Origin: WLMZ01 sp039920665
Lineage (GTDB): Bacteria > Actinomycetota > Acidimicrobiia > Acidimicrobiales > Ilumatobacteraceae
Direction: 5' to 3'
Assembly: GCA_039920665.1 (NCBI GenBank)
Contig: JBDSDH010000276.1
Location: 1-20,296 of the forward strand
Length of the DNA: 20,296 nucleotides
Notes under the pieces: generated by a model
Databases searched by the model: none
What the model saw: only the letters and a program-made list of their open reading frames with translations
What the model was told of the DNA's origin: nothing
Translations under genes and position numbers: made by a program
Part shown: piece by piece, positions 13,945 through 20,296 of the stretch
Layout: each line of letters opens with the position of its first letter
Position numbering within the stretch: position 1 is the first letter of the stretch

Positions 13945-15999
13945 TCAGAGCTTCCTTCCGACGAGATGAACCTCGGACGGATCGTCCGGGTCGTGCAGAG
14001 CAGTTGCGGCAGCGACCATGTCGCCGCTCGCGAGTTCGGCAATTCGGCCGCCGTTGATCAACCAGATCATCGGCCGCAACGTGACCGGCCCCCGATAGCG
14101 AGTGAGCCGTTCGGCAGTCGCAGCCAGTTCGTCCACCTCGCAGCGGACACCCTTGACCGAGGCGACCGGATCGCCGAAGCGGTCGAACACCCGCACGACA
14201 TCGCGGTTCGTCAGCAGCCAGAACTGGCCCGCCTGATCCACCGTGTCGCCGTTGGCCCGGCCGGCCATCTGCTCTGCTGTCACCGGGGTCTGGCCGGGGA
14301 TGTTGCCGCTGCGCAACCCGACCGAGCCAGTGGCGATCGCCCGCACCGTCCCACGCTCGGGCATCTCTTCGACGCGGACCTCGACGCTGCCGGGTGCCGC
14401 GCCAGCAGCGAGCGCTTCGTTCTCGGCCTCGTCGCTGAGTTGACGGACAACGGCCGCCGTGAGTACCGACACGGTGCGCTCACGTTCGGCGCGCACCATC
14501 GACAATGCATCACCGATCGACGAGATGATCTCGGCGCCCTCGGGCACCGTGCAGTCCATCCCCATTCGTGCGGCGACGAAGCGTCCGAGTCCACCGGCCG
14601 CGCCCCCGACCGCAACGATCTGCGGGCTCGACAACTTGGCCGACGTCACGATGGTGTGGACCAACTCGCACACCTCGTCGCTGGCCGCGGTGAGCATCTG
14701 GCGAGCGATGGTGGTCGCGTCGATGCCGAAGGTCGAACCAACGATCTCGAGCGCTGCCACGGCGCTGTTGCGGGCAGAAGGCGACCAGGCGTGGTCGCTT
14801 TCGAGCGGGATACCCAGTGCGTTCGCCGCGCACGTGACCGTCACTGCGCACCGGCCGCCATCGACGAGCGCGAGCACCACGTGATCGTCCGCGTCGCCGG
14901 TGTTGGGTGCGACGAGTTCGACCTTCGCTCCAGCGAGGCGGGCCGGTTCGACGAAACACGAATACTCGAGACCGGCAATGTGGGCGCTACGTGGGCCAAC
15001 CGCGTACACCTTTCGGCGCCGGATCCGCAGCATCGATCCACCGGCCACGCCGACGACGCGAACGTCGACGGCTCGCAGCGCGGTGGCATGCGACGCGACG
15101 GTCACATACGACATCAGCGGCCGCCCGTCACGGATCGCGGCGACGTTGGTCGACGTACCACCGACCTCGACGATGATGCCGTCCGACAGGCCGCTGTACC
15201 GCAGCGCTCCGGCCACCGAAGCGGCAGGGCCGGAGTACAGCGTGCGCACCGGTGCCTCACGGAACCCGGCCAGATCTGTCGCTCCTCCATCGCCGCGCAT
15301 CACCATCACCGTTGCCTCGATGCCTGCGTCGGACACGCCCTGTTCGACGTAGCCGGCGGTGCGGACGGCGATCGGCAGGATCGATGCATTGATCGCTGCG
15401 GTGACAGCGCGCAGTTCCAGCCCGTAGAGCCCCGACAACTCGGTGCTGGCGCAGGCGGGCAAACCCGCTTGGCGAGCGATCCGGACGATGCTCTGCTCGT
15501 TGCGATCATCGTCGGGCGAGAACGCCTCAGCGACCGACACTGCGCCGATGCCCTGCTGCTGCAGCCGCGCGATCGCGGCCTGGATGTCCTCATCGGCGAG
15601 ACCATCGGTGACATCGAAGAAGACCGACGCCGCATCCAGTTGTTTGCCGGGCGACAGTTCGACGTCGTCGAGCGCCGTTCGCTTCTTGACCTTGGCGAGG
15701 TCGGGCTTTCGGCCGAGCCCGAACACCCCGACCTTGGCCCCATCACCTTCGAGCAATGCGTTGACAGCCTGGGTGGTGGAGTGGGTGACGAGTTCGACAG
15801 TGTCGGCACCGACGATGTCGGCGACGACGCGTACGCATTCGACGACGCCGGCTGCGACGCCTTCGACCGCCGTGTGGGTCGTGGCGACGACCGATCGGGC
15901 GACGAGTTCGCCGGTCGCGCTGTCGACCGCGACAGCCTTGGTGAACGTGCCGCCGACGTCGACGCCGATTCGGACCGGACGGCGCCCAGCCTCGGTCAC
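13945..15999 (-). CDS. Orphan HyuA-like hydantoinase/oxoprolinase-family ATPase
   Basis: A 684-residue protein of the HyuA (hydantoinase A/oxoprolinase) family with the ASKHA ATPase fold. Visible are phosphate-1 loop RIGVDVGGTFTK (10-21), THSTTQAVNALLEGD (72-86), the HyuA block LSGLYGLELRAVTAAINASILP (189-209), RGDGGATD and LYSGPAASVAGA, phosphate-2 loop EVGGTSTNV (278-286), and an adenosine-type loop VAVGGAAGGLGRF (462-474). The last 200 residues are less typical. Known relatives use ATP to drive ring opening or carboxylation with a HyuB partner, but no hyuB is present here. The GTG start at 15999 overlaps the permease stop as GTGA, so the gene is translationally tied to iron transport. The substrate is unknown, and a chaperone or reactivase-like role is possible. 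Confidence 0.82.
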   Translation of the reverse strand: MTEAGRRPVRIGVDVGGTFTKAVAVDSATGELVARSVVATTHTAVEGVAAGVVECVRVVADIVGADTVELVTHSTTQAVNALLEGDGAKVGVFGLGRKPDLAKVKKRTALDDVELSPGKQLDAASVFFDVTDGLADEDIQAAIARLQQQGIGAVSVAEAFSPDDDRNEQSIVRIARQAGLPACASTELSGLYGLELRAVTAAINASILPIAVRTAGYVEQGVSDAGIEATVMVMRGDGGATDLAGFREAPVRTLYSGPAASVAGALRYSGLSDGIIVEVGGTSTNVAAIRDGRPLMSYVTVASHATALRAVDVRVVGVAGGSMLRIRRRKVYAVGPRSAHIAGLEYSCFVEPARLAGAKVELVAPNTGDADDHVVLALVDGGRCAVTVTCAANALGIPLESDHAWSPSARNSAVAALEIVGSTFGIDATTIARQMLTAASDEVCELVHTIVTSAKLSSPQIVAVGGAAGGLGRFVAARMGMDCTVPEGAEIISSIGDALSMVRAERERTVSVLTAAVVRQLSDEAENEALAAGAAPGSVEVRVEEMPERGTVRAIATGSVGLRSGNIPGQTPVTAEQMAGRANGDTVDQAGQFWLLTNRDVVRVFDRFGDPVASVKGVRCEVDELAATAERLTRYRGPVTLRPMIWLINGGRIAELASGDMVAAATALHDPDDPSEVHLVGRKL

Positions 16000-17267
16000 G
16001 CTGCAGCCAGCGCGGCCGGTGTGTCGTGGGTCTTGGCCTGTGCCCGACGGGGCTTGATCACGAATTGGTAGAGCGCTCCGGCGAGGTAGATCATCGACAG
16101 CACGATCTGGGCCACGACGCTCTGCAGCGTCGGCCAGTAACCCGTGACCTGCGACAGGAAGATCGGGATCTGCGGCCAACTGCCGAGGCGGTGGTAGTCG
16201 ATCAGGTCACCGGCCTGCAGCGCATGCACGGCGTTGCCGAGGAACGTGATGGATGTGATCATCACGCAGATGACGGCAATGCTCATGAACCGCTTCACCG
16301 GCACCTTGCGACCCAGCCGGAACATCACGATCGCGACTGCGGTGAGCGCAGCCAGACCGGCAGCGAGACCGGCGAGCACCCACTGTCCGAGGCCTTCTCC
16401 GAACGACCACAGCGCCTGGTAGAACAACGCTGTCTCGAAGCCCTCACGGTAAACAGCGGTGAAGCCGACCAACACCAACGATGCGGTCGAGCCGAGCGAG
16501 ACCGCACTCCACAGGCGGGCGCGCACGAACTCCATCCACCGCTTGTGCTCCATCCGGGCGACGAGCCAGAACGAGACGTAGAACAGCATCACGACTGCGA
16601 CCATTGCGGTGATGCCCTCGAGCACCTCCATCGAAAACGGCAGTTGTTCGAAGACAAACCGCAGCACGACGACCGTGAGCACGGTGGCGACGCAGGCCAA
16701 TCCGATGCCGATCAGGATCGGCTTGATCAGCGACGAGGAACGGGCCGCTTCGAGGTAGCCCAGCAGGATGCTGACGAGCAGCACGACCTCGAATCCCTCA
16801 CGGAAGATGATCAGGAAGCTCTGCCCGAAGATCAGGGCCGGCGCGGCAGCGCCGGTCGCCGTGAGCTTGCGCTCGATCGTGTCGAGCACGCCTCGCAATT
16901 CGATCAACTTGTCTCTGACCTCGTCGACCGAGGCGTGATCGCGGATCAGTTGACGGATGTTGGCGAAGCGCCCCTCGGTCTCGATCGTCAGGTCGTTGTC
17001 GATGATACGCAACGGAACCTCGACCAGTTCGAAATGGTCGAGATAGCCGTTGGCTGCGGCGTTGAAAGCCTCGTCACTACGTCCCTGCTTGATCAACGAC
17101 AGCGTGAGGTCGACACTGACCCGCACGTTCTGAACTTGCTCGATCGCGTCGTCACGGCTGGAGCCGGCAGCGGCCGGCGACGCTGGGAGCAAAGCGGTGC
17201 AGGCGACGACGCCAAGCAGCGCGCCGAGCCAGACGACGAACCGACGAGTTCGCGTCCGATCGCTCAT
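15996..17267 (-). CDS. efeU: FTR1/EfeU-family iron permease with extracytoplasmic N-terminal domain
   Basis: A 423-residue high-affinity iron permease of the FTR1 (OFeT) family. After a signal sequence (about 1-34, cleavage near PAAAG) comes a helical extracytoplasmic domain (39-137) rich in Asp and Glu, then seven or so membrane helices with the two defining motifs FREGFE (155-160) and YREGFE (273-278), the REGLE-type iron sites. Family members carry Fe(II) or Fe(III) inward, often with an oxidising or periplasmic partner. The start ATG at 17267 shares one base with the stop of the upstream lipoprotein (TGATG). The gene symbol is assigned by family; the N-terminal domain makes it longer than E. 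coli EfeU (about 276 residues). Confidence 0.92.
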   Translation of the reverse strand: MSDRTRTRRFVVWLGALLGVVACTALLPASPAAAGSSRDDAIEQVQNVRVSVDLTLSLIKQGRSDEAFNAAANGYLDHFELVEVPLRIIDNDLTIETEGRFANIRQLIRDHASVDEVRDKLIELRGVLDTIERKLTATGAAAPALIFGQSFLIIFREGFEVVLLVSILLGYLEAARSSSLIKPILIGIGLACVATVLTVVVLRFVFEQLPFSMEVLEGITAMVAVVMLFYVSFWLVARMEHKRWMEFVRARLWSAVSLGSTASLVLVGFTAVYREGFETALFYQALWSFGEGLGQWVLAGLAAGLAALTAVAIVMFRLGRKVPVKRFMSIAVICVMITSITFLGNAVHALQAGDLIDYHRLGSWPQIPIFLSQVTGYWPTLQSVVAQIVLSMIYLAGALYQFVIKPRRAQAKTHDTPAALAAA

Positions 17268-17719
17268 CAGGGGTGCTTCGCGAGGTACTGAGCGAACAAG
17301 TCGTTCAAGCTCACAGCACTGGCCTGTGCAGCATCGGTGTCAGCGGAGGCGATCTGGGTCTGCAGCGGGGAGAGGTCGTCTTCGATCGCAAGGTACAAAT
17401 CGCGATCTTTGAACCGAACGGCACCTTCGAAGCTGAACCATTCGGCCTCGATCTGATCGAGTTTGGCCTTCGCATCGGGCGTTCCGATCGCCGCGATCGC
17501 CGACTGGATCGTCGCCGGCAATCTGGCGAGGCCCGCCGTGACCGTCGCGTCGTCGACAACCAGTTCTTCCGGGCCGCCGGCGGGTACGGCAGGTCCCGAG
17601 GTGGTCGCAGTCTTGTTCTCGTCGGAACCGCATGAAGTCAGACCCAGAGCCGAGACACCGAGCGTGGTCAGCACGGTGATCGAGAGCAGCGAGGAAGGAA
17701 GTCGGCGCATGATGGCCAT
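17267..17719 (-). CDS. Lipoprotein partner of the iron permease
   Basis: A 150-residue lipoprotein with a hydrophobic signal and lipobox-like LGLTSC, then a Ser/Thr/Pro/Gly linker and a helical domain of about 90 residues. The segment KLDQIEAEWFSFEGAVRFKD plus RDLYLAIEDDLSPLQTQI resembles part of the permease's own N-terminal domain (around YLDHFELVEVPLRIIDNDL), suggesting a shared origin. I expect an extracytoplasmic iron-collecting or gating accessory, comparable in position to EfeO but without its cupredoxin or imelysin-length architecture. ATG at 17719 is chosen; ATG at 17710 is close, and neither has a strong ribosome site. Initiation further upstream would run into the presumed operator. 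It is the first gene of the iron cassette. Confidence 0.78.
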   Translation of the reverse strand: MAIMRRLPSSLLSITVLTTLGVSALGLTSCGSDENKTATTSGPAVPAGGPEELVVDDATVTAGLARLPATIQSAIAAIGTPDAKAKLDQIEAEWFSFEGAVRFKDRDLYLAIEDDLSPLQTQIASADTDAAQASAVSLNDLFAQYLAKHP

Positions 17720-17733
17720 CCATTTGCATTGTT

Positions 17734-17775
17734 CGAGGGGAGCCTCACCGAATTCGGAAGGTAAGCCAAACATAT
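17734..17775 (-). promoter_or_regulatory. Tandem DtxR/IdeR-like iron boxes
   Basis: Two 19-base sequences on the minus strand resemble the DtxR/IdeR consensus TWAGGTWAGSCTWACCTWA. The one at 17775-17757 matches at 15 of 19 positions (core GGCTTACCTT) and the one at 17752-17734 at 13 of 19 (core GGTGAGGCT), by my hand alignment. Their centres are 23 bases apart and they lie 15-56 bases before the lipoprotein start. The first contains a possible -10, TATGTT. Such boxes bind iron-loaded repressor, fitting an iron uptake operon. Confidence 0.55.
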
Positions 17776-17845
17776 CCCGCACAGCACAGAAATCACATCA
17801 TCGGTTCGACGACGTTCTCCGATGCCGATGGAACCCGACCGGCAG

Positions 17846-18646
17846 CTATTGCAGTCGGGCGAGACCGTTCATGTCGTCGAACGGCAACCGCTCGTCGGTG
17901 TAAGCCACCACCTCCATCCCGGTCAGCGAGATCAACCCACTGTTGTTGGTGAGGAACGCCGTGTCGGCGGCGTCGCGTCCGGTCGCGATCCGCACCATCG
18001 TCGATCGCGGCGCGAGGCAGGTCGCGTCGACCACGAACCATTCACCGTCGACGTATGCCTCCGCGACAGCATGGAAATCCATCGGACTGAGACCTGGCGC
18101 ATAGACCGACACCAAACGCGCCGGCACATCGCACGACCGCAAGAACGCGATCACGAGATGAGCAAAGTCACGGCACACCCCCTGGCGGGCGAGCAGCGTC
18201 GATGCGGCGCCGTCGATCGGTCGGCTGGAACCGGGCATGTAGCCGAGCCGTGTCCCGACCCAACTCGACACCGCGACGAGCAGATCTGCACCGACGAGAC
18301 CGGCGAATTCGGCTCGGGCCACCGGCGACAACTTGTCGGACTCGCAGTAACGACTGGGACGAAGATAGCGCACCAGATCGACCGGGCGAGTGGGCGGTGG
18401 CTCGGCCAACGATGTGACGATCGTGGTGTAGTCGACGACCAGCTTGCCCGCCGGTACTCGATTGGCGACATGCAGCCGGGTGCCGTGATCATCGGCGATC
18501 TCGTCGACCTCGACCGGCTGGTCGTCGACCGTGACGATCATCGACTCGGCGGTCGTCGACGGCCCCGTTGCGACAGCGAGCGACAACACGATGTCGACCG
18601 GTGTGAACACATCACATTCGAGGTGAGCCAACACGGTCCGTTGCAT
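17846..18646 (-). CDS. Transglutaminase-like cysteine protease-fold protein
   Basis: A 266-residue protein of the transglutaminase-like superfamily. The N-terminal beta domain (about 1-80) is followed by the TGc domain with a complete triad: Cys158 in QGVCRDFAHL, His192 in DFHAVAEAYV and Asp207 in FVVDATCLAPR. The preceding RYLRPSRYCESDKL is typical of bacterial members. There is no signal peptide, so it is probably cytoplasmic. Bacterial members include peptidases and transamidases; the substrate is not predictable here. ATG at 18646 is chosen since a TTG 30 bases upstream would overlap the stop of the preceding membrane-protein gene. It follows that gene by 26 bases and ends about 70 bases before the iron boxes of the next operon. 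Confidence 0.86.
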   Translation of the reverse strand: MQRTVLAHLECDVFTPVDIVLSLAVATGPSTTAESMIVTVDDQPVEVDEIADDHGTRLHVANRVPAGKLVVDYTTIVTSLAEPPPTRPVDLVRYLRPSRYCESDKLSPVARAEFAGLVGADLLVAVSSWVGTRLGYMPGSSRPIDGAASTLLARQGVCRDFAHLVIAFLRSCDVPARLVSVYAPGLSPMDFHAVAEAYVDGEWFVVDATCLAPRSTMVRIATGRDAADTAFLTNNSGLISLTGMEVVAYTDERLPFDDMNGLARLQ

Positions 18647-18672
18647 CGAGCCAGCATGCCGCACGGGCGACC

Positions 18673-18957
18673 TCAACGGCGCGAGCGACGCACCTGTTCA
18701 CGCGATTGACCCCGAGCGCTCCGCGCCTTCGGCGGGCGGAACTGGATCAGCACGCCCCTCATCGCGATCACGACCATCAATGCCACCCAGCCGAGGGCGA
18801 GGCCGATCCCGATGTTGCCGTATCGCCGTTCGAGATGGTTGTCGGCGTCGGGAGACACATCGGCACCGAGACCGAGCAGCGGCATCGCTGCGAACAGGAT
18901 GCCCAGTCCGGCGATGAACACGAACATGATGCCGGAGCGAGACGCCTTGAATGCCAC
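18673..18957 (-). CDS. Small two-helix membrane protein
   Basis: A 94-residue protein I cannot assign. Two hydrophobic helices (about 9-31 and 47-71) are separated by a short polar loop with Asp residues, and the C-terminus is strongly basic (KARSARGQSREQVRRSRR), which should be cytoplasmic by the positive-inside rule. GTG at 18957 is the likely start; ATG at 18927 would cut into the first helix. The frame continues upstream without a stop, but that part reads as non-coding. It lies 26 bases before the transglutaminase-like gene on the same strand and is probably co-transcribed with it. Confidence 0.6.
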   Translation of the reverse strand: MAFKASRSGIMFVFIAGLGILFAAMPLLGLGADVSPDADNHLERRYGNIGIGLALGWVALMVVIAMRGVLIQFRPPKARSARGQSREQVRRSRR

Positions 18958-18991
18958 GGACGCAGTCTGGCCGGGCGAACCGTTCGAGCGG

Positions 18992-19171
18992 TCAGCGATC
19001 TGACGGAGAGATCGTGGGGAGTTCCGGGTCTGGAAGTTGCTCGGGGACGTCAGTGATGATCGGAATGTTCGGCGGCGGCGTGGGGCCGCCCGGATCGGGT
19101 GATGTCGTCGGCTCCGACGCTGGGAGCGCACACGGATCGTTTGACGGCGGGGTGATCGGATCGGATGGCAT
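18992..19171 (-). CDS. Possible 59-residue proline-rich small protein
   Basis: A short ORF starting at ATG 19171 encodes a Pro/Asp/Thr-rich, probably disordered peptide (PSDPITPPSNDP at the start, PDPGGPTPPPNIP in the middle), with one Cys and no membrane helix. Codon third positions are mostly G or C, in line with the surrounding genes. No ribosome binding site is evident, and an overlapping Gly/Ser-rich frame on the other strand is the main alternative. It occupies most of the otherwise empty 360-base stretch between the small membrane protein and the LytR_C lipoprotein. Function unknown. Confidence 0.35.
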   Translation of the reverse strand: MPSDPITPPSNDPCALPASEPTTSPDPGGPTPPPNIPIITDVPEQLPDPELPTISPSDR

Positions 19172-19213
19172 GGTGCGTTGCTTACCCACAGGAATCGCGT
19201 GATCAACACCGCG

Positions 19214-19235
19214 ATTTCGAGATCGAAATTCGAAT
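19214..19235. promoter_or_regulatory. Palindrome cluster in a divergent spacer
   Basis: ATTTCGA-GA-TCGAAAT (19214-19229) is a perfect inverted repeat with 7-base arms, overlapped by the 8-base palindrome ATTCGAAT (19228-19235). It is an AT-rich patch in GC-rich DNA between the minus-strand ORF at 19171 and the lipoprotein at 19319, a good position for an operator. Confidence 0.4.
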
Positions 19236-19318
19236 GACTTGTATCCGGTGGGAGCGCTGGGCAAGTCTGTTGGTCAGAATATGAGGAGGCGTGCTCGCTT
19301 CGAGGAGACGGAATCACG

Positions 19319-19963
19319 ATGATCCAGCGAACGACACGCCGGGATGTGATCATTGCTCGCGCCGTGGTCGTCACGGTTGCGATCTCGCTCGTCGCAGCAA
19401 GTTGCAGCAGCGACTCCGGTGCCGCTGACACCAACGCGGCCACCACCCTTGGTGTCCCGGTCGACCCGACCGCTCCCGTCGATCCCAACGCAACCACGAC
19501 GGTCGCAGCCGTCACGACATCGAGTTCAGGGGATTCGGTTGGCGAGTCGCCGACGACCGCAGTTGTCGTGGAGTCCACGACGACGACGATTCCACCGACC
19601 ACGACCACCACGATCGCGCTCGTCACCGAAGGTGCGCTCGTACTCGTCGCCAACGCCGCCGGCGTACCGGGCGCTGCCAGCCAATTGAGCAACGCGCTCC
19701 AGTCGGTCGGCTTTGCGATGAAAGAACCCACCGACGCCGCCGGGTACGAGGAGAGCCTCGACGCGAGCAAGATCTACTTCCGCCCCGAGGCCGAGGCAGC
19801 GGCTCAATCGATCGCTGCGGTCCTGCAGATCAACAGCATCACCCGGATGCCGACGCCCGCTCCGATCGTCGACGCGATGGTCGGACTCGGCGACGCAACG
19901 ATCTTGATCATGCTCGGCAAGGACCTCGCCGGCAAAGATCTCCCCGGACTCGCCGGCCGCTGA
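19319..19963 (+). CDS. LytR_C-domain lipoprotein with Thr-rich linker
   Basis: A 214-residue exported protein. The signal peptide ends in a lipobox-like LVAASC (Cys29). A low-complexity Thr/Ser/Val/Pro linker (30-103, with runs such as TTTTIPPTTTTT) leads to a C-terminal LytR_C domain (about 105-205: GALVLVANAAGVPGAASQLSNALQSVGF, later DATILIMLGKDL). LytR_C domains occur at the C-terminus of LytR-CpsA-Psr cell-wall ligases and alone in actinobacterial envelope proteins; the function is poorly known and no LCP catalytic domain is present. ATG at 19319 follows GAGGAG by about 11 bases and overlaps the stop of a 13-codon upstream reading frame as ATGA. It converges with udk with a 30-base gap. 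Confidence 0.85.
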   Translation: MIQRTTRRDVIIARAVVVTVAISLVAASCSSDSGAADTNAATTLGVPVDPTAPVDPNATTTVAAVTTSSSGDSVGESPTTAVVVESTTTTIPPTTTTTIALVTEGALVLVANAAGVPGAASQLSNALQSVGFAMKEPTDAAGYEESLDASKIYFRPEAEAAAQSIAAVLQINSITRMPTPAPIVDAMVGLGDATILIMLGKDLAGKDLPGLAGR

Positions 19964-19993
19964 GATCCGGGTTTCAGCCGTTGACGTCTGCGC

Positions 19994-20296
19994 TCACTCC
20001 ACCTGCACCAACTCGCGAATGCGAGCGCTCAACAGATCGAGCGCAGGCACGTTCATCCCGCCACCCGGCAGGATCACATCGGCAGAGCGCTTGCTCGGCT
20101 CGATGAACTGCTCGTGGCTCGGCCGGACGGTTGCCAGGTACTGGGCGATCACGTTCTCGGCCGTGCGTCCACGTTCGGCGACATCGCGAGTGAGCCGTCG
20201 GATCAGCCGGATGTCGGCATCGGCGTCGACGAACACCCTCAAGTCGAACCGCTCGCGCAGCGCCACGTCGTACAGCACGAGGATCCCTTCGACCAC
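19994..20296 (-). CDS. udk: Uridine kinase, C-terminal part (cut by window edge)
   Basis: The last 100 residues of uridine/cytidine kinase, which phosphorylates uridine and cytidine in pyrimidine salvage. Diagnostic segments are VEGILVLYD at the edge, LRERFDLRVFVDADADIRLIRRL, the lid-like RDVAERGRT, and VIAQYLATVRPSHEQFIEPSKRSADVILP. The ATP-binding P-loop and the true start lie beyond the right edge, so the gene is 5-prime-partial; the first codon here is internal. The stop is a TGA. No truncation other than the window boundary is evident. Confidence 0.93.
   Translation of the reverse strand: MVEGILVLYDVALRERFDLRVFVDADADIRLIRRLTRDVAERGRTAENVIAQYLATVRPSHEQFIEPSKRSADVILPGGGMNVPALDLLSARIRELVQVE

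Noticed and set aside
13966..16071. 701-codon plus-strand ORF opposite the HyuA-like gene
   Set aside because: Low-complexity charged antisense frame; the minus strand carries clear ASKHA motifs over the same range.
18951..19202. Gly/Ser-rich plus-strand ORF of 83 codons
   Set aside because: No ribosome site, it runs into the membrane-protein start region, and the opposite-strand frame has the better composition.
18958..19770. Upstream continuation of the small membrane protein frame to 365 codons
   Set aside because: Passes antisense through the LytR_C lipoprotein and non-coding spacer; composition changes abruptly and the membrane helices begin only near 18957.

Overview
The window reads as chromosomal DNA of a high-GC, aerobic actinobacterium. 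Codon third positions are GC-rich, GTG starts are common, and the respiratory genes are the actinobacterial cytochrome bc-aa3 type (three-helix Rieske protein, diheme QcrC, CtaF subunit IV). A member of the Acidimicrobiia (Ilumatobacter-like) is my best guess, but this is inference because no rRNA or marker phylogeny is available. I see no tRNA, rRNA, insertion sequence, prophage or CRISPR array.

Layout. (1) 25-591, minus: a GAF-domain protein. (2) 715-8216, minus: one uninterrupted respiratory gene cluster, in transcription order ctaE-qcrC-qcrA-qcrB-ctaC-ctaD-ctaF-ctaG. It encodes a complete menaquinol:cytochrome c:O2 oxidoreductase supercomplex plus an assembly factor, and most junctions are 4-8 base overlaps (ATGA/GTGA). 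A stand-alone glycogen-binding (CBM48) protein lies directly upstream at 8288-8719. (3) 8869-10325, minus: a NagA-like amidohydrolase that lacks an internal block including the catalytic aspartate, preceded by a MarR regulator. A ClC chloride channel is divergent from the MarR gene (10367-11638, plus). (4) 11656-12716: a DksA/TraR-type zinc-finger protein (minus) and a small SAM methyltransferase (plus), divergent across a 68-base region that holds three 10-base-phased GGCAAC repeats between two candidate leaderless promoters. (5) 12725-17719, minus: an iron-related cassette, in transcription order lipoprotein, FTR1/EfeU ferrous iron permease, orphan HyuA-like ASKHA ATPase, single-span membrane protein and hemerythrin. 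It is preceded by two tandem sequences resembling DtxR/IdeR iron boxes. (6) 17846-18957, minus: a transglutaminase-like protein and a small two-helix membrane protein. (7) 18992-19963: a possible short proline-rich ORF (minus) and a LytR_C-domain lipoprotein (plus), separated by a palindrome-rich spacer. (8) 19994-20296, minus: the C-terminal part of uridine kinase, cut by the window edge.

How the genes work together. Region 2 is the terminal aerobic respiratory chain: QcrABC oxidises menaquinol, electrons pass through diheme QcrC directly to CuA of CtaC, and CtaD/CtaE reduce O2. CtaG probably serves copper or oxidase assembly. Region 5 looks like an iron-repressed uptake operon in which the permease and the lipoprotein share an extracytoplasmic helical domain. 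Translational coupling of an orphan HyuA-type ATPase to an iron permease, with a membrane protein and a diiron hemerythrin downstream, is the arrangement here least explained by known systems and is my main candidate for something new.
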